NCBI RefSeq assembly: GCF_016427555.1
Contig: NZ_JAELVS010000001.1
Coordinates: forward strand, 62,001-126,000
DNA: 64,000 bases
DNA from: Marinobacter litoralis
GTDB taxonomy: Bacteria; Pseudomonadota; Gammaproteobacteria; Pseudomonadales; Oleiphilaceae
Direction of reading: 5' to 3'
The notes under the pieces were generated by a model that saw only the letters and a program-made list of their open reading frames with translations, searched no databases and had not been told where the DNA came from. The translations under genes and the position numbers were made by a program. Shown here piece after piece: positions 29,236-38,444 of this stretch; the first letter of the stretch is position 1, and every line of letters starts with the position of its first letter.

Positions 29236-29937
29236 TTACTCGCCATCACGGGACGTAATGGAATCATAACGGACGAGCAACGACACCAACTCTAACTGCC
29301 TATTTGTACGGGTTTTTCTGAACAAGTTGCGAAGATGATATTTCACGGTTTCGCGCGACCGACCAGAGTTTTTCGCAATCTCCGCAAGGCCTTTTCCGGC
29401 TACAAGCTGCTCAGCAATCTGTGTTTCAGCCGGAGTGAATCGAAACGTTTCTCCCAGCCGATCTGAACTGATCTCAGCCGGTGCGCGGTATCCATTTAGC
29501 CTGCAATAAATCGCGATAGCCCGTTCAATATGAGGGAGCATGGTTTCCAACATACGAAGCTCATGCTCGAACAAATACTCCTGTCCTTTCTTGCACTGCA
29601 CACCAAAAAAACAGACAGTATCAAGCTCTATCGCCGACACAGCGACAACAATTTCACTCACCCCCGGACTGGTCTGCCAGCGGCTCCCTGAGCTATTGTC
29701 TCGGGTCAGAAAATCGCTGTAGTAAGCCGCGACAGACGCCGAAAGATTGAAAACCCAAGATGTGGTTGGCACCGTGTTCACTCGGCTTTTTATCACGATA
29801 AACCCACCACCGAGCCCCATAGACTGGCCTAATGACGCCAGAAACGGGTAAAAGCCGACATCGTTTGAGATTGCGTCGTAAATCAAGCCAATCAGCTCAA
29901 TTAAATCTTTCTCTGAACCGCACTGCTCCCTGTCCAT
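29236..29937 (-). CDS. LuxR-type (GerE helix-turn-helix) regulator
   Basis: A 233-residue transcription regulator. The C-terminal DNA-binding domain is clear at about 163-228: FRFTPAETQIAEQLVAGKGL, then EIAKNSGRSRETVKYHLRNL. The first 150 residues form an unrecognised sensor region without the Trp/Tyr/Asp pattern of autoinducer-binding domains and without a receiver aspartate. It is divergent from the large lipoprotein gene at 30158 with 220 bases between, and so is a candidate regulator of it. The next gene downstream is convergent. Confidence 0.85.
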   Translation of the reverse strand: MDREQCGSEKDLIELIGLIYDAISNDVGFYPFLASLGQSMGLGGGFIVIKSRVNTVPTTSWVFNLSASVAAYYSDFLTRDNSSGSRWQTSPGVSEIVVAVSAIELDTVCFFGVQCKKGQEYLFEHELRMLETMLPHIERAIAIYCRLNGYRAPAEISSDRLGETFRFTPAETQIAEQLVAGKGLAEIAKNSGRSRETVKYHLRNLFRKTRTNRQLELVSLLVRYDSITSRDGE

Positions 29938-29985
29938 CCGGCCCTCAACTTACGTCATCCCTTGCTACATAAGCTAGCCCATACT

Positions 29986-29999
29986 TTGTATTTATACAA
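29986..29999. promoter_or_regulatory. Palindrome TTGTAT-TT-ATACAA, candidate operator
   Basis: Six-base perfect arms around two bases, in A+T-rich DNA 49 bases upstream of the LuxR-type gene start and 159 upstream of the lipoprotein start. The position suits control of the divergent pair, but short A+T palindromes arise by chance. Confidence 0.35.
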
Positions 30000-30157
30000 A
30001 AAACCCATCATTACACTTCACATACAATCTATCGTCTTTCCCTACCCATGTGGGGTGCGTCTATACCAAGAACGTTGCCTATAAATGATAGGTCGGATAG
30101 TGATGCTGCTCCGGCCGATATCACCCGTACGGATGCCTATTTCTTGGAGAGATCTTT

Positions 30158-32152
30158 ATGCACAACGTTAAAAAACTGGCACTAGCCTCAGCCATCGCCA
30201 GCGTGTTCGCAGTCACTGGCTGTAGTAATAGCGGCAGCAGTGGCGACAGCGCTAGTGGGGAAACTGTATCAGGCAAAGCATCTGCACCTAGCGGAACAGT
30301 CGCCAAGCTCAACCAACCCGGCGCACTAGAGATCGCTTTCTCATTTATTGTTCCGGAAGCTGCTGCAGCGATTACCGGGCTTGAACCTATCAAGGGGGCT
30401 GACGTAGAACTCATTCGCGTTGATGATGACGGCAACCAAGTCGGCGATGTGCTTGCCAAAACCAGCACCTCTATAACAGGAGATTACACACTGACTTTGC
30501 CTACCGGAGTCAGTTTGGCCGGCAACCTGATCGTTCGCATAACCGGTGCGAATCATCAGCTCAGAGCCCAAGTCGTCGAGAAAAATGTCGATATTTCGCC
30601 GGTTTCCGAATTCGTTCTGCGCAAATTCATCGAATCCGGGGCAGACTTGGATCAACTCGTTGTTACTGACGTAGTCAAATTAAACGGCAAAGTTGAGGAG
30701 TTCGACCTCACGGCTGGCGCAAATCTGGAACAAATGTTTGATGTGCTTGAACAAGAAGTCGGTGCGTTCGTTGAAACCGAAGTCGCCTCGGTTTCCGCTA
30801 ACGGCGCCGATGTCAGCAGCATCGTTGGTGACTACAACAACGCGGCCTTTGCTTTCGCACTGCATGACAATGACGATGGGAGCAACGGTACCTTTGCCCA
30901 TGATATGTGGCTGGGTGATTTTACGTTCGCTAACGGCGGCACAGGCACCGTCAACATGACCTATTTGTCGGAGGACAGCGCCTGGGCCAACCTTTCAGGA
31001 ACCGCTATAGAAAACAGCTCGATTGACTATAACACCGAGCTCGACGACGGCAATAGCCAGGAAACATTTGATGGGTCATTCAATACTCTAGGGATTCTGG
31101 CCGTACAAGGTGAATTTGAAGAAGATATTGAAGGGGACGAGCCTTACGGCTGGCGCTTTCCTGCCATGACCTATGTTTTCCAGCAAGTCGCTGATACAGG
31201 CCTGTTCTTCGGCCTCACCCACGAAGCCGGCGTTCGCTACGGCACCATCGATTCTGATAACGATGGCACTTACGACGCTATCGACCCTGACGACAAGCAC
31301 GGCGATGAGGTATTCCGCACACTTGAAGTATTTGCTCGAAAACCCGCCAATCTTTCGGACACAGCGATGACGGGCGACTACGGGCGGGTCTACTTTGGCT
31401 CCAGGCTCAGTTCCGGGAGCATCGAACTATTCAGCGCCAACAATACGGTTACGTTTTCAACTGGCTTCAACGGCACCGTTAGCGCAGGCACGGAGCGTGA
31501 AATCATCGTGAACAGCAGTGGCGCCGCCTCCTACGGCGACCAGCCCACGCCCTCAGAATCCTTCACGTTAACGGTGGCGGCTGATGGCACAATCACGGAT
31601 GGCCCTGAAGGTGGCGCAATAGGCTTTGTCAGCGAAGATGCCGGGTATGTCGATTTCTCGGAAAGTGCCGGAGACAATACGGCTGGTTTCGCAGAGTTCG
31701 ACAAGACCATGCTCGTTAAGTTAGGTGACTCGACCCCCACCGTCAGCGGAAAGAAATATCGACTGCTGATGGCGAGCGCTCATCTCGAGGGCGGAGCGAC
31801 ATCATCTATCGCATTGTTTGCCAGCCAGTTCAACACATTCCTCACAATGGACAGCAATAGCGCCGGTAAAGTAAGCGGCAACTTCTCTGAGATCCGCAAA
31901 GAACAGGGCCTTGGCGACAACATTGAAGCAACGGTTCACCAAGAGTCCGATCTTGCTTTCAACATCGAGATTGACAGCAATGGAGGCACAACCATATCCG
32001 TTCCCGACACTGACGGTGGCGCAACCAAATTCGAAGGTTTCTTCAACGCCGACGCCAGTTTCGGAGTCTTCACAACCGGCTATCTTGAAAAGGATGCCGT
32101 AGACTACAACGAACTTGGATTGGCAGTGTTGGTGGATGTAACCCAAAAATAG
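30158..32152 (+). CDS. Large lipoprotein of unknown function
   Basis: A 664-residue lipoprotein: signal with lipobox AVTGC (Cys 22), then a Ser/Gly-rich linker and a long acidic, Gly/Asp/Asn-rich region. Residues about 75-135 (GADVELIRVDDDGNQVGDVL) read as a carboxypeptidase-regulatory or Cna-B-like beta module. The later part has repeated Asp-rich turns, including DSDNDGTYDAIDPDDK, which resembles a calcium-binding type 3 thrombospondin repeat. Two later segments, around 250-390 and 410-660, look beta-rich. No enzyme motif is visible. GGAGAG precedes the ATG. It is monocistronic with its own terminator. Confidence 0.75.
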   Translation: MHNVKKLALASAIASVFAVTGCSNSGSSGDSASGETVSGKASAPSGTVAKLNQPGALEIAFSFIVPEAAAAITGLEPIKGADVELIRVDDDGNQVGDVLAKTSTSITGDYTLTLPTGVSLAGNLIVRITGANHQLRAQVVEKNVDISPVSEFVLRKFIESGADLDQLVVTDVVKLNGKVEEFDLTAGANLEQMFDVLEQEVGAFVETEVASVSANGADVSSIVGDYNNAAFAFALHDNDDGSNGTFAHDMWLGDFTFANGGTGTVNMTYLSEDSAWANLSGTAIENSSIDYNTELDDGNSQETFDGSFNTLGILAVQGEFEEDIEGDEPYGWRFPAMTYVFQQVADTGLFFGLTHEAGVRYGTIDSDNDGTYDAIDPDDKHGDEVFRTLEVFARKPANLSDTAMTGDYGRVYFGSRLSSGSIELFSANNTVTFSTGFNGTVSAGTEREIIVNSSGAASYGDQPTPSESFTLTVAADGTITDGPEGGAIGFVSEDAGYVDFSESAGDNTAGFAEFDKTMLVKLGDSTPTVSGKKYRLLMASAHLEGGATSSIALFASQFNTFLTMDSNSAGKVSGNFSEIRKEQGLGDNIEATVHQESDLAFNIEIDSNGGTTISVPDTDGGATKFEGFFNADASFGVFTTGYLEKDAVDYNELGLAVLVDVTQK

Positions 32153-32177
32153 CCATCTCCTCACTGCAAGCAAACAA

Positions 32178-32216
32178 AACGGCGAATCTTGTTTAGGTTC
32201 GCCGTTTTCGTTTTTC
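32178..32216 (+). terminator. Terminator of the lipoprotein gene
   Basis: AACGGCGAA (32178-32186) pairs with TTCGCCGTT (32198-32206), followed by TTCGTTTTT. Confidence 0.85.
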
Positions 32217-32303
32217 ACACCGAATAGCCCCTGCCACACCCCCTGCGTTACAATCTGCCCCTTATAACCGCCCATACGTTCAACCAAACAGCACGAGCCC
32301 TCA

Positions 32304-33110
32304 ATGAACTCTTCATCCCCCCTGCCTGACGATTACAGCTTTCGCTTTGGCGGCATTGAACGACTCTATGGCCGAAAAGCTCTGAGTGCGTTCAGTCAGG
32401 CCCACATCGTTGTGGTTGGTCTGGGCGGCGTCGGCTCCTGGGCTGCCGAATCGTTGGCTCGCAGCGGTATTGGCACCCTCACGCTGATCGATATGGATGA
32501 CATTTGTGTGTCTAATACCAACCGCCAGCTGCATGCCTTGCAAGGTCAATACGGCCAAACCAAGACCGACGCCATGGCGGAACGTTTGCGCGCAATCAAC
32601 CCGCATGCGGATATTCGTGTTCATTTCGGTTTTCTGACCACCAAAAACGTGCAGGAACTGATCACTGATGAAGTCACCGGTGTGGTGGACGCTATCGACA
32701 GTGTGAAAGCCAAAGCCAGCCTTATTGCGCACTGCCATCGCCGCAAGATACCGGTGGTGGTGGCCGGAGGAGCGGGTGGCCAGATGGACCCCACCCAAAT
32801 CCAGGTGGCGGATCTCAGCAAAACCACCCAGGACCCATTGCTGGCAAAAGTTCGCAATCTGCTGCGACGTGAATATAATTTTTCTCGAAATCCGAAGCGC
32901 CGTTTTGGCATCGAAGCCGTATACTCGTTGGAACAGCTGACCTACCCGGCTCCCGATGGCGAGGTATGCCACCAGAAACCCGCAACGGAAGGCCCTGTTC
33001 GACTCGATTGCGCATCAGGCTTTGGTGCTGCCAGCCCTGTAACCGCAAGCTTCGGTTTTTTTGCTGCGTCCCGGCTCTTGAACCGAATGGCTCGTCGAGC
33101 CAACTTATAA
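32304..33110 (+). CDS. tcdA: tRNA threonylcarbamoyladenosine dehydratase TcdA
   Basis: A 268-residue E1-like enzyme that uses ATP to cyclise t6A37 of tRNAs to ct6A. Blocks are FGGIERLYGRKALSAF, the ATP motif VVVGLGGVGSWAAESLARSG, LIDMDDICVSNTNRQLHA and VVDAIDSVKAKASL. The end has GSxSPVTASFG-like GAASPVTASFGFFAAS. E. coli TcdA (268) is the same length. It lies 21 bases upstream of the antiporter gene. Confidence 0.94.
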   Translation: MNSSSPLPDDYSFRFGGIERLYGRKALSAFSQAHIVVVGLGGVGSWAAESLARSGIGTLTLIDMDDICVSNTNRQLHALQGQYGQTKTDAMAERLRAINPHADIRVHFGFLTTKNVQELITDEVTGVVDAIDSVKAKASLIAHCHRRKIPVVVAGGAGGQMDPTQIQVADLSKTTQDPLLAKVRNLLRREYNFSRNPKRRFGIEAVYSLEQLTYPAPDGEVCHQKPATEGPVRLDCASGFGAASPVTASFGFFAASRLLNRMARRANL

Positions 33111-33131
33111 ACTTTTCAACCGGAAGCCCTT

Positions 33132-34979
33132 ATGGCCGCTAGTACTGCTCTGATTCTTGCCGGTATCGGTATCAGCTCTCTGCTTTGCCAATGGATTGCG
33201 TGGCGCGTTCGCATGCCTGCCATTCTGTTTCTGCTGGCAGGGGGCATTATTGCCGGGCCGGTATTGGGCTTCCTTCAGCCCGAGGAAGTCTTTGGTGATC
33301 TGCTGTTCCCTGTCATCTCACTGGCGGTCGCCATCATTCTGTTTGAAGGTAGCCTGACACTCCGCTACGACGAGATCAAAGGCCACGGCAAGATGGTACG
33401 AAACCTCGTACCCGTGGGCTCGATTGTCACCTGTGCCATCGGAACCTTGGCAGCGCGCTGGATTCTGGAGGTTTCGTGGGAAGTTGCGCTCCTGTTTGGT
33501 GCCATTTCCGTGGTCACAGGCCCGACAGTCATTGCGCCCCTGCTTCGGGCGGTTAGGCCGACCGCAAAGCTGTCCAACATTCTGCGCTGGGAAGGTATCA
33601 TCATTGATCCCGTGGGCGCGCTGCTGGCGGTTCTGGTTTTTGAAGGTATCGTTTCCTGGGGTCAGGGCAACGTCTTCGGTCACTCACTGTATATTTTCGG
33701 CAAGACACTGGTGGTCGGCTTTATCATCGGCGCCATTGCCGGTTATCTGAATGGTCAGGCCCTCAGAAAACACTGGCTACCTCAGTACCTGCACAATGCC
33801 GGCACGCTCACGTTCATGCTCGGCGTTTACGCCATCTCCAATCAAATGGCTCACGAATCCGGCCTGCTGACGGTCACCGTGATGGGCATCTGGATGGCCA
33901 ACATGAAGCGGGTGCCGATTGACAGCATTCTGGAGTTCAAGGAATCCCTGAGCGTTCTGCTGATTTCGGCGCTGTTTATCATTCTGGCCGCCCGGGTCGA
34001 GTTTTCCGCCATTCTGGATCTGGGTTGGGGGCTGGTAGCCGTGCTGGCTTGCCTGATGTTCATCGCCCGCCCGATCAGCATTTTCCTCTCCGCCATAGGC
34101 ACCTCGCTGAACCTGCGCGAAAAGCTTTATCTGAGCTGGATTGCGCCGCGGGGTATTGTCGCCGCCGCGGTCTCTGCCCTGTTCGCTTTCCAGCTTGAAC
34201 GACTTGGCTATGACGGCGCGGGAACGTTAGTGCCGCTGGTGTTCATGTTGATCATTACCACGGTTACCCTGCAAAGCCTGACGGCCCGACCGATTGCCAA
34301 GCTGCTGGGCGTTAAGGAACCACCCGCTCACGGCTTTCTGATTCTGGGGGCTAACCCCATTGCCCGACTGATTGGACAGGCCCTGAAGAAGCACGACGTA
34401 CCGATTATGCTCTCAGACACCAACTGGGAGAACGTTCGGCAATCGAGGATGGAAAATCTGCCGGTATACTTCGGCAATCCGGCGTCGGAACACGCGGCCA
34501 CTCATATGGATCTGACGGGTATTGGTAACCTACTGATTCTGTCGCCCTACAAACAGATGAACAGTCTGGCCACGTACCATTTCATGGACTGGTTCGGCGA
34601 CACTTCCGTATTTGGCTTGACCGAGGGCGATCAGGATCAAAAAGCGCGCCTGCAAACGGCGGGGAAAGTGCAGCGGACCCGTGGGATTTTTGACGGCGTG
34701 AGCTATGCCAAGCTGGCCAGCCTGGTCAGTCAGGGCTACAACGTCAAAACCACCCAGCTAAGCGAAGAGTTCAGCTACCAGCAGTTCCTGGAGCAATACC
34801 AGCAGCAGGCTCTGGTACTGTTTATCATCGACAGTAAGGAGCACATTCATCCGGTGAAGGACATGGAGTCACTGGAACCCGAAGACGATTGGGTTCTGAT
34901 CAGTCTTGTGCCCCCGCAGCCTCAAAAAGAGCGGGACACCAATGGCAACCAGGGTTCAGAGGACAAGGCTGAGGATTGA
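33132..34979 (+). CDS. CPA-type cation/proton antiporter with TrkA-like C-terminal domain
   Basis: A 615-residue inner-membrane transporter. Residues 1-395 hold 12-13 hydrophobic segments with the antiporter-type motifs SVVTGPTVIAPLLR and EGIIIDPVGALLAVL, where the Asp should be the ion-binding residue. Around residue 398 a soluble domain begins: HGFLILGANPIARLIGQALK is a Rossmann-like TrkA-N nucleotide motif. A final domain (ISLVPP end) resembles RCK-C. The nucleotide-binding tail suggests gating by a dinucleotide. Whether it carries Na+ or K+ cannot be read from sequence. Confidence 0.88.
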   Translation: MAASTALILAGIGISSLLCQWIAWRVRMPAILFLLAGGIIAGPVLGFLQPEEVFGDLLFPVISLAVAIILFEGSLTLRYDEIKGHGKMVRNLVPVGSIVTCAIGTLAARWILEVSWEVALLFGAISVVTGPTVIAPLLRAVRPTAKLSNILRWEGIIIDPVGALLAVLVFEGIVSWGQGNVFGHSLYIFGKTLVVGFIIGAIAGYLNGQALRKHWLPQYLHNAGTLTFMLGVYAISNQMAHESGLLTVTVMGIWMANMKRVPIDSILEFKESLSVLLISALFIILAARVEFSAILDLGWGLVAVLACLMFIARPISIFLSAIGTSLNLREKLYLSWIAPRGIVAAAVSALFAFQLERLGYDGAGTLVPLVFMLIITTVTLQSLTARPIAKLLGVKEPPAHGFLILGANPIARLIGQALKKHDVPIMLSDTNWENVRQSRMENLPVYFGNPASEHAATHMDLTGIGNLLILSPYKQMNSLATYHFMDWFGDTSVFGLTEGDQDQKARLQTAGKVQRTRGIFDGVSYAKLASLVSQGYNVKTTQLSEEFSYQQFLEQYQQQALVLFIIDSKEHIHPVKDMESLEPEDDWVLISLVPPQPQKERDTNGNQGSEDKAED

Positions 34980-34997
34980 TCCCCAGCCCCTTGCAGA

Positions 34998-35978
34998 CTA
35001 GCGACAGTCCAGGACGAGCTTACCCCGTACATGGCCTTCTGCCAGAAGGTCATGGGCTTCGCGCACTTGCTCCATTGCGAACACCTTGTCAATGTGCACG
35101 CGCACGTCGCCGTCTTCAATCAGCTCGGCAATTTCTTCCAGATGAAAGACATCAGGGCGCACACGCATTCCGTGGGCCCGAACCCCCATCACTTCCGCTG
35201 CGCTGACAACCTCATCGGCGGTCACGGTGGGTATGGTCACCAAGACCCCGGCGGCTCCCAAGGTATGCAGGGAGCGCTTGCCCGCCTCACCACCGACCAG
35301 ATCCAGCACCACGTCCAACCCAAAGCATTCATTGGCAACGTCCATGGTTTTGTAGTCAATGACTTCGTGAACGCCGAATTCCGCCAGGAAATCGCGATTA
35401 CCGGCAGATGCCGTAGCAATCACGTGAGCATCCCGCGCCAACGCAAACTGCACGGCAAAGTGGCCAACGCCCCCGGCCCCGGCGTGTACCAGCACCTTTT
35501 GGTTGGGTTCCAAGCGGGCAAATTCAAACAATCCCTGCCACGCTGTAAGTGCCGCCAAAGGCACGCCTGCAGCTGTGACCAGGTCCAATTCCTCCGGGAC
35601 AATCGCCAACTCGTCCGCGCGAGCAACGGCAAACTGCGCGTAGGCTCCGCCCGCCACCGGGAAACCAATCATGCCCATCACCCGATCACCCTGAGCCAGG
35701 GTAGTGACATCGTCGGCGACGGCCACGACTTCTCCGGCGACATCGTAGCCCGGCACCCAGGGCAGGTCGTTTTCAATTTGGGTGGCAACAAAGCCCATGC
35801 CCAAACGGGTTTTCCAATCAATGGGATTGAGGCCGGCGCCGTGAACACGAATCAGCACCTCGCCCTCGCCCGGTTCCGGAATCGGCGCGTCAACCACCTG
35901 CAACACATCGCTGTCGCCAAATCGGTCGTAGACCACTTGGCGCATTGTCTCGGCTTCCGGCAGTTCAGTGGGGGCCAT
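34998..35978 (-). CDS. Zinc-independent NADPH:quinone oxidoreductase-type MDR
   Basis: A 326-residue medium-chain dehydrogenase/reductase. GAGLNPIDWKTRLGMG and VPGYDVAGEVVAV are the GroES-like N-terminal blocks, and VLVHAGAGGVGHFAVQFA is the NADP(H) motif. No catalytic or structural zinc cysteines are seen, which places it in the quinone oxidoreductase/alkenal reductase class. The substrate is unknown. GGAGA precedes the ATG. Three genes in a row on this strand (34998-38058) have 90-110 base gaps and no obvious shared pathway. Confidence 0.88.
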   Translation of the reverse strand: MAPTELPEAETMRQVVYDRFGDSDVLQVVDAPIPEPGEGEVLIRVHGAGLNPIDWKTRLGMGFVATQIENDLPWVPGYDVAGEVVAVADDVTTLAQGDRVMGMIGFPVAGGAYAQFAVARADELAIVPEELDLVTAAGVPLAALTAWQGLFEFARLEPNQKVLVHAGAGGVGHFAVQFALARDAHVIATASAGNRDFLAEFGVHEVIDYKTMDVANECFGLDVVLDLVGGEAGKRSLHTLGAAGVLVTIPTVTADEVVSAAEVMGVRAHGMRVRPDVFHLEEIAELIEDGDVRVHIDKVFAMEQVREAHDLLAEGHVRGKLVLDCR

Positions 35979-36070
35979 GGGTGTCTCCAGACAGGTTGGT
36001 CTCAGGTGCCAGTTAAAGCAATCCTGCTCACGTTCAGCCTAGCAGAATTTCGAATCGGCGCGTTTTCAGA

Positions 36071-37159
36071 TCATTCATGGCCAGCCCCGATATCCGGGAT
36101 GGCTTGTAACGACAGTTTTCCGATGCGGTCGTTGTGCAGCGAGCCAAAATACAAATTCCCTTGATGGGGATTGACCGAGGTAATTTCCTGCAAATGCTGA
36201 CCCTTGGTATCGTGCAGACTCACAAGCGGCTTACCCGTGGTATCAAACGCCACCACAAAGCCATACTCTTCCGGTTTCGGCTTGGCGCTGTCCGGCAGCT
36301 TAGCCACCAGGTTCTTAAGCCAGGGCCTTGTGTGCATTGCGTCGATTTGCGGGTTACGGAGCGATGGGAAAGCCACCCAGTAACGCCCTGCGTGGTCAAC
36401 GGCGAGGTTGTCCGGAAACCCTGGCAGATTATCCGCAAACACTTCCGTTCGGCCAGCCTTGGGCCCCGCTATCCAATGCTTGAGAATGCGGTACTTCCAG
36501 GTTTCGTTGACCAATACATAATCACCTTCCGGCGAAACCGCAACACCATTGGGGAAATGCAAATTCGCCACCAGCACTTCCGTCTTGTGGGTTTTCGGAT
36601 TGTACCGAAGCAGGCGGCCATGAGGGCGCATTTCCAGCAAATCCAAGAGATAGTCCGACTGACCGAAACGAGAGCTGGCGTCGGTAAAATAAATGCGACC
36701 ATCCGGGGCAATGATCACATCGTCCGTAAAACGGAACGGCGTGCCAGCGGCTTCCCGGGTGAGGACCGTGATATCACCATCCGGTGTTATCGACAACAGG
36801 CCTTTTCCGGAATCCGCCACCAACAGGTTGCCTTGTTCATCCATCACCATACCCAATGGCCGACCACCGGTTTCCAACCAGGTATCTACCTTGCCGTCGG
36901 GATGAACGCGAATGATTTTGCCATCCTGGGTGCCGGCATAGAGCACACCGTCGGTACCTAGCGTCGTATCTTCCGGACCATACACCTGCCCCAGCGCCAG
37001 CAAATCGGCCTGGCGCAAAAGTTCATTCGGGGCATAGACACCGGTCATCGGCGGCGGCTTGGGTGCCTCCCAGGCTTTGCTATCCACAGGGGACGGAGCC
37101 AGCAAAAAACCACCACACACCAGGAACAGGATCAACGAGCCTATCAACAACCATCTCAT
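36071..37159 (-). CDS. Membrane-anchored strictosidine synthase/SMP-30-like beta-propeller
   Basis: A 362-residue protein with an N-terminal hydrophobic anchor (WLLIGSLILFLVCGGFLLA) and a six-bladed propeller. Blades show as GPEDTTLGTDGVLYAGTQDG, GRPLGMVMDEQGNLLVADSG, TDDVIIAPDGRIYFTDASS, FPNGVAVSPEGDYVLVNETW and GFPDNLAVDHAGRYWVAFPS. The YFTDASS and FPNGVAVS blocks recall strictosidine synthase-like proteins and APMAP, which act as lactonases or esterases. The catalytic function is unproven here. The protein should face the periplasm. Confidence 0.85.
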   Translation of the reverse strand: MRWLLIGSLILFLVCGGFLLAPSPVDSKAWEAPKPPPMTGVYAPNELLRQADLLALGQVYGPEDTTLGTDGVLYAGTQDGKIIRVHPDGKVDTWLETGGRPLGMVMDEQGNLLVADSGKGLLSITPDGDITVLTREAAGTPFRFTDDVIIAPDGRIYFTDASSRFGQSDYLLDLLEMRPHGRLLRYNPKTHKTEVLVANLHFPNGVAVSPEGDYVLVNETWKYRILKHWIAGPKAGRTEVFADNLPGFPDNLAVDHAGRYWVAFPSLRNPQIDAMHTRPWLKNLVAKLPDSAKPKPEEYGFVVAFDTTGKPLVSLHDTKGQHLQEITSVNPHQGNLYFGSLHNDRIGKLSLQAIPDIGAGHE

Positions 37160-37266
37160 GACGGACCACCGCAGGTTTTTATCATTGTTTTTCCTCTAAC
37201 GACTCGGAGAGCAGATAGATTACACAACCTAAGCAATCATCGCAGGCCAATCAGGACGACCAGCGG

Positions 37267-38058
37267 TCACTGAGCCAGAAACTCCCGACACAAGTTAGCG
37301 AAGGTATCCGCTTTCTCTGCATGCAGCCAATGCCCGGTACCCTCGATGATCTTCAGCTCGGCATTAGGGAACAGACGCTGGATGGTGTCTTGATGTTTGG
37401 TCTGAATGTAGGCGGAATCCGCCCCTTTGATAAACAGAACCTTGCCATCATGCGGACCATTGCCTTCCGGGGCGGCAGCAAGGTTGCTGTAACTGGCGTC
37501 AATGACCGGGAGATTCAAACGCCAGCGGAACAGGCGTTCGTCGTCGGTGTTTTCTTCTTTGGGAATGCGCTCCAGATTTTTCAGCAGAAACTGGCGAACG
37601 CCCGGTATCTCAACATACTCGGCCAAGCGGCTGTCTGCCTCACTCCGGGATTTCACGCCCCGCAAATCCAGGTTTTTCAGGCCTTCGAGAATGGCATCGT
37701 GCCGGGGCGGATAGGTGACCGGAGCAATGTCCGCAACGATGGTTGTCTGCACCCGCTCGGGGTAGTGCAATGCCACTTGCATGGCGACCTTCCCCCCCAT
37801 GGAGTGGCCCAACAGGTGGGCCTTATCGATGCCGTTAGCGTCCATGTAGGCCACCACATCCGACGCCATCAGCGGATAGGTCATTTCATCCGTGTGAGGA
37901 GAGCTGCCGTGGTTCCGTTGATCCAGGCTATGGATTTGCCAGTCATCTTGCAGGCGGCGGGCCACGCCACCCAGATTTTCCAGCGAACCAAACAGTCCGT
38001 GCAGCAGGATCAAGGGTTCGCCTTGTCCGGATATCCGGTGATTCAGTTCAACACTCAT
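37267..38058 (-). CDS. YbfF-like alpha/beta hydrolase
   Basis: A 263-residue esterase-like hydrolase. LILLHGLFGSLENLGGVARRL gives the oxyanion loop, LLGHSMGGKVAMQVAL the nucleophile Ser, KGADSAYI the Asp and IEGTGHWLHAEK the His. DQRNHGSSPH is also typical of YbfF. The family hydrolyses short acyl esters or acyl-CoA; the natural substrate is unknown. GGAGG lies about ten bases before the ATG. It is the first of three same-strand genes. Confidence 0.88.
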   Translation of the reverse strand: MSVELNHRISGQGEPLILLHGLFGSLENLGGVARRLQDDWQIHSLDQRNHGSSPHTDEMTYPLMASDVVAYMDANGIDKAHLLGHSMGGKVAMQVALHYPERVQTTIVADIAPVTYPPRHDAILEGLKNLDLRGVKSRSEADSRLAEYVEIPGVRQFLLKNLERIPKEENTDDERLFRWRLNLPVIDASYSNLAAAPEGNGPHDGKVLFIKGADSAYIQTKHQDTIQRLFPNAELKIIEGTGHWLHAEKADTFANLCREFLAQ

Positions 38059-38149
38059 AGTGGGGCAGCCTCCGGCTCAGAGAATGTAGCCAACTACACT
38101 ACCATCGCCAGATATCGGGGCAAGAACAAATTTCTCAGGTGACCAGCCA

Positions 38150-38177
38150 CAAAAAAGCCGGGCACGTAGCCCGGCTA
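38150..38177 (-). terminator. Terminator directly after the small gene
   Basis: AGCCGGGC (38156-38163) pairs with GCCCGGCT (38169-38176) around ACGTA; reading on the minus strand it is followed by six T. It ends 29 bases past the stop of the 30-codon gene. Confidence 0.85.
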
Positions 38178-38205
38178 TAACCATGTCGTCCGTACGTCTG
38201 AAAAC

Positions 38206-38298
38206 TTAGCAGTAGTAAATTCCGCCAAGGTACTCCGCCAGAGCCATAACGTTTTCGCGTTCACTTTGGCTATGGGGTACAAAGATTTCCTGTTCCAT
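38206..38298 (-). CDS. 30-residue small protein of unknown function
   Basis: A tiny gene, below usual length cut-offs. Start ATG 38298-38296 is preceded by GGAGGT, a near-perfect ribosome site, five bases upstream; stop TAA at 38208-38206; an intrinsic terminator follows. The peptide begins MEQEIFVPHSQSERE and ends EYLGGIYYC. It is acidic, has no signal peptide or membrane segment, and ends in Tyr-Tyr-Cys. It is divergent from the AraC-type regulator. I do not recognise it. A leader peptide is unlikely because a terminator, not a gene, comes next. Confidence 0.65.
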   Translation of the reverse strand: MEQEIFVPHSQSERENVMALAEYLGGIYYC

Positions 38299-38444
38299 AC
38301 AACACCTCCACTATGACCTTTCGGTTACTTCAACCTGATGCCTCCCATGCTATCGTCTTAATTGTGAAAGGCCGTTGACGTACCGTGCCATTCGCTTGAC
38401 ATTTCGTAACACTTTTCACACTTCGACTGATTTCGGGTACTGGC

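Larger units (their letters stand above)
38059..38444. other. Intergenic region holding one very small gene
   Basis: A 386-base region between the hydrolase and the AraC-type regulator. It contains a minus-strand hairpin terminator (38150-38177) and a 30-codon gene (38206-38298), both listed. The rest, 38311-38444, is the divergent promoter region of the small gene and the regulator; I saw no clear dyad in it. Confidence 0.65.
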
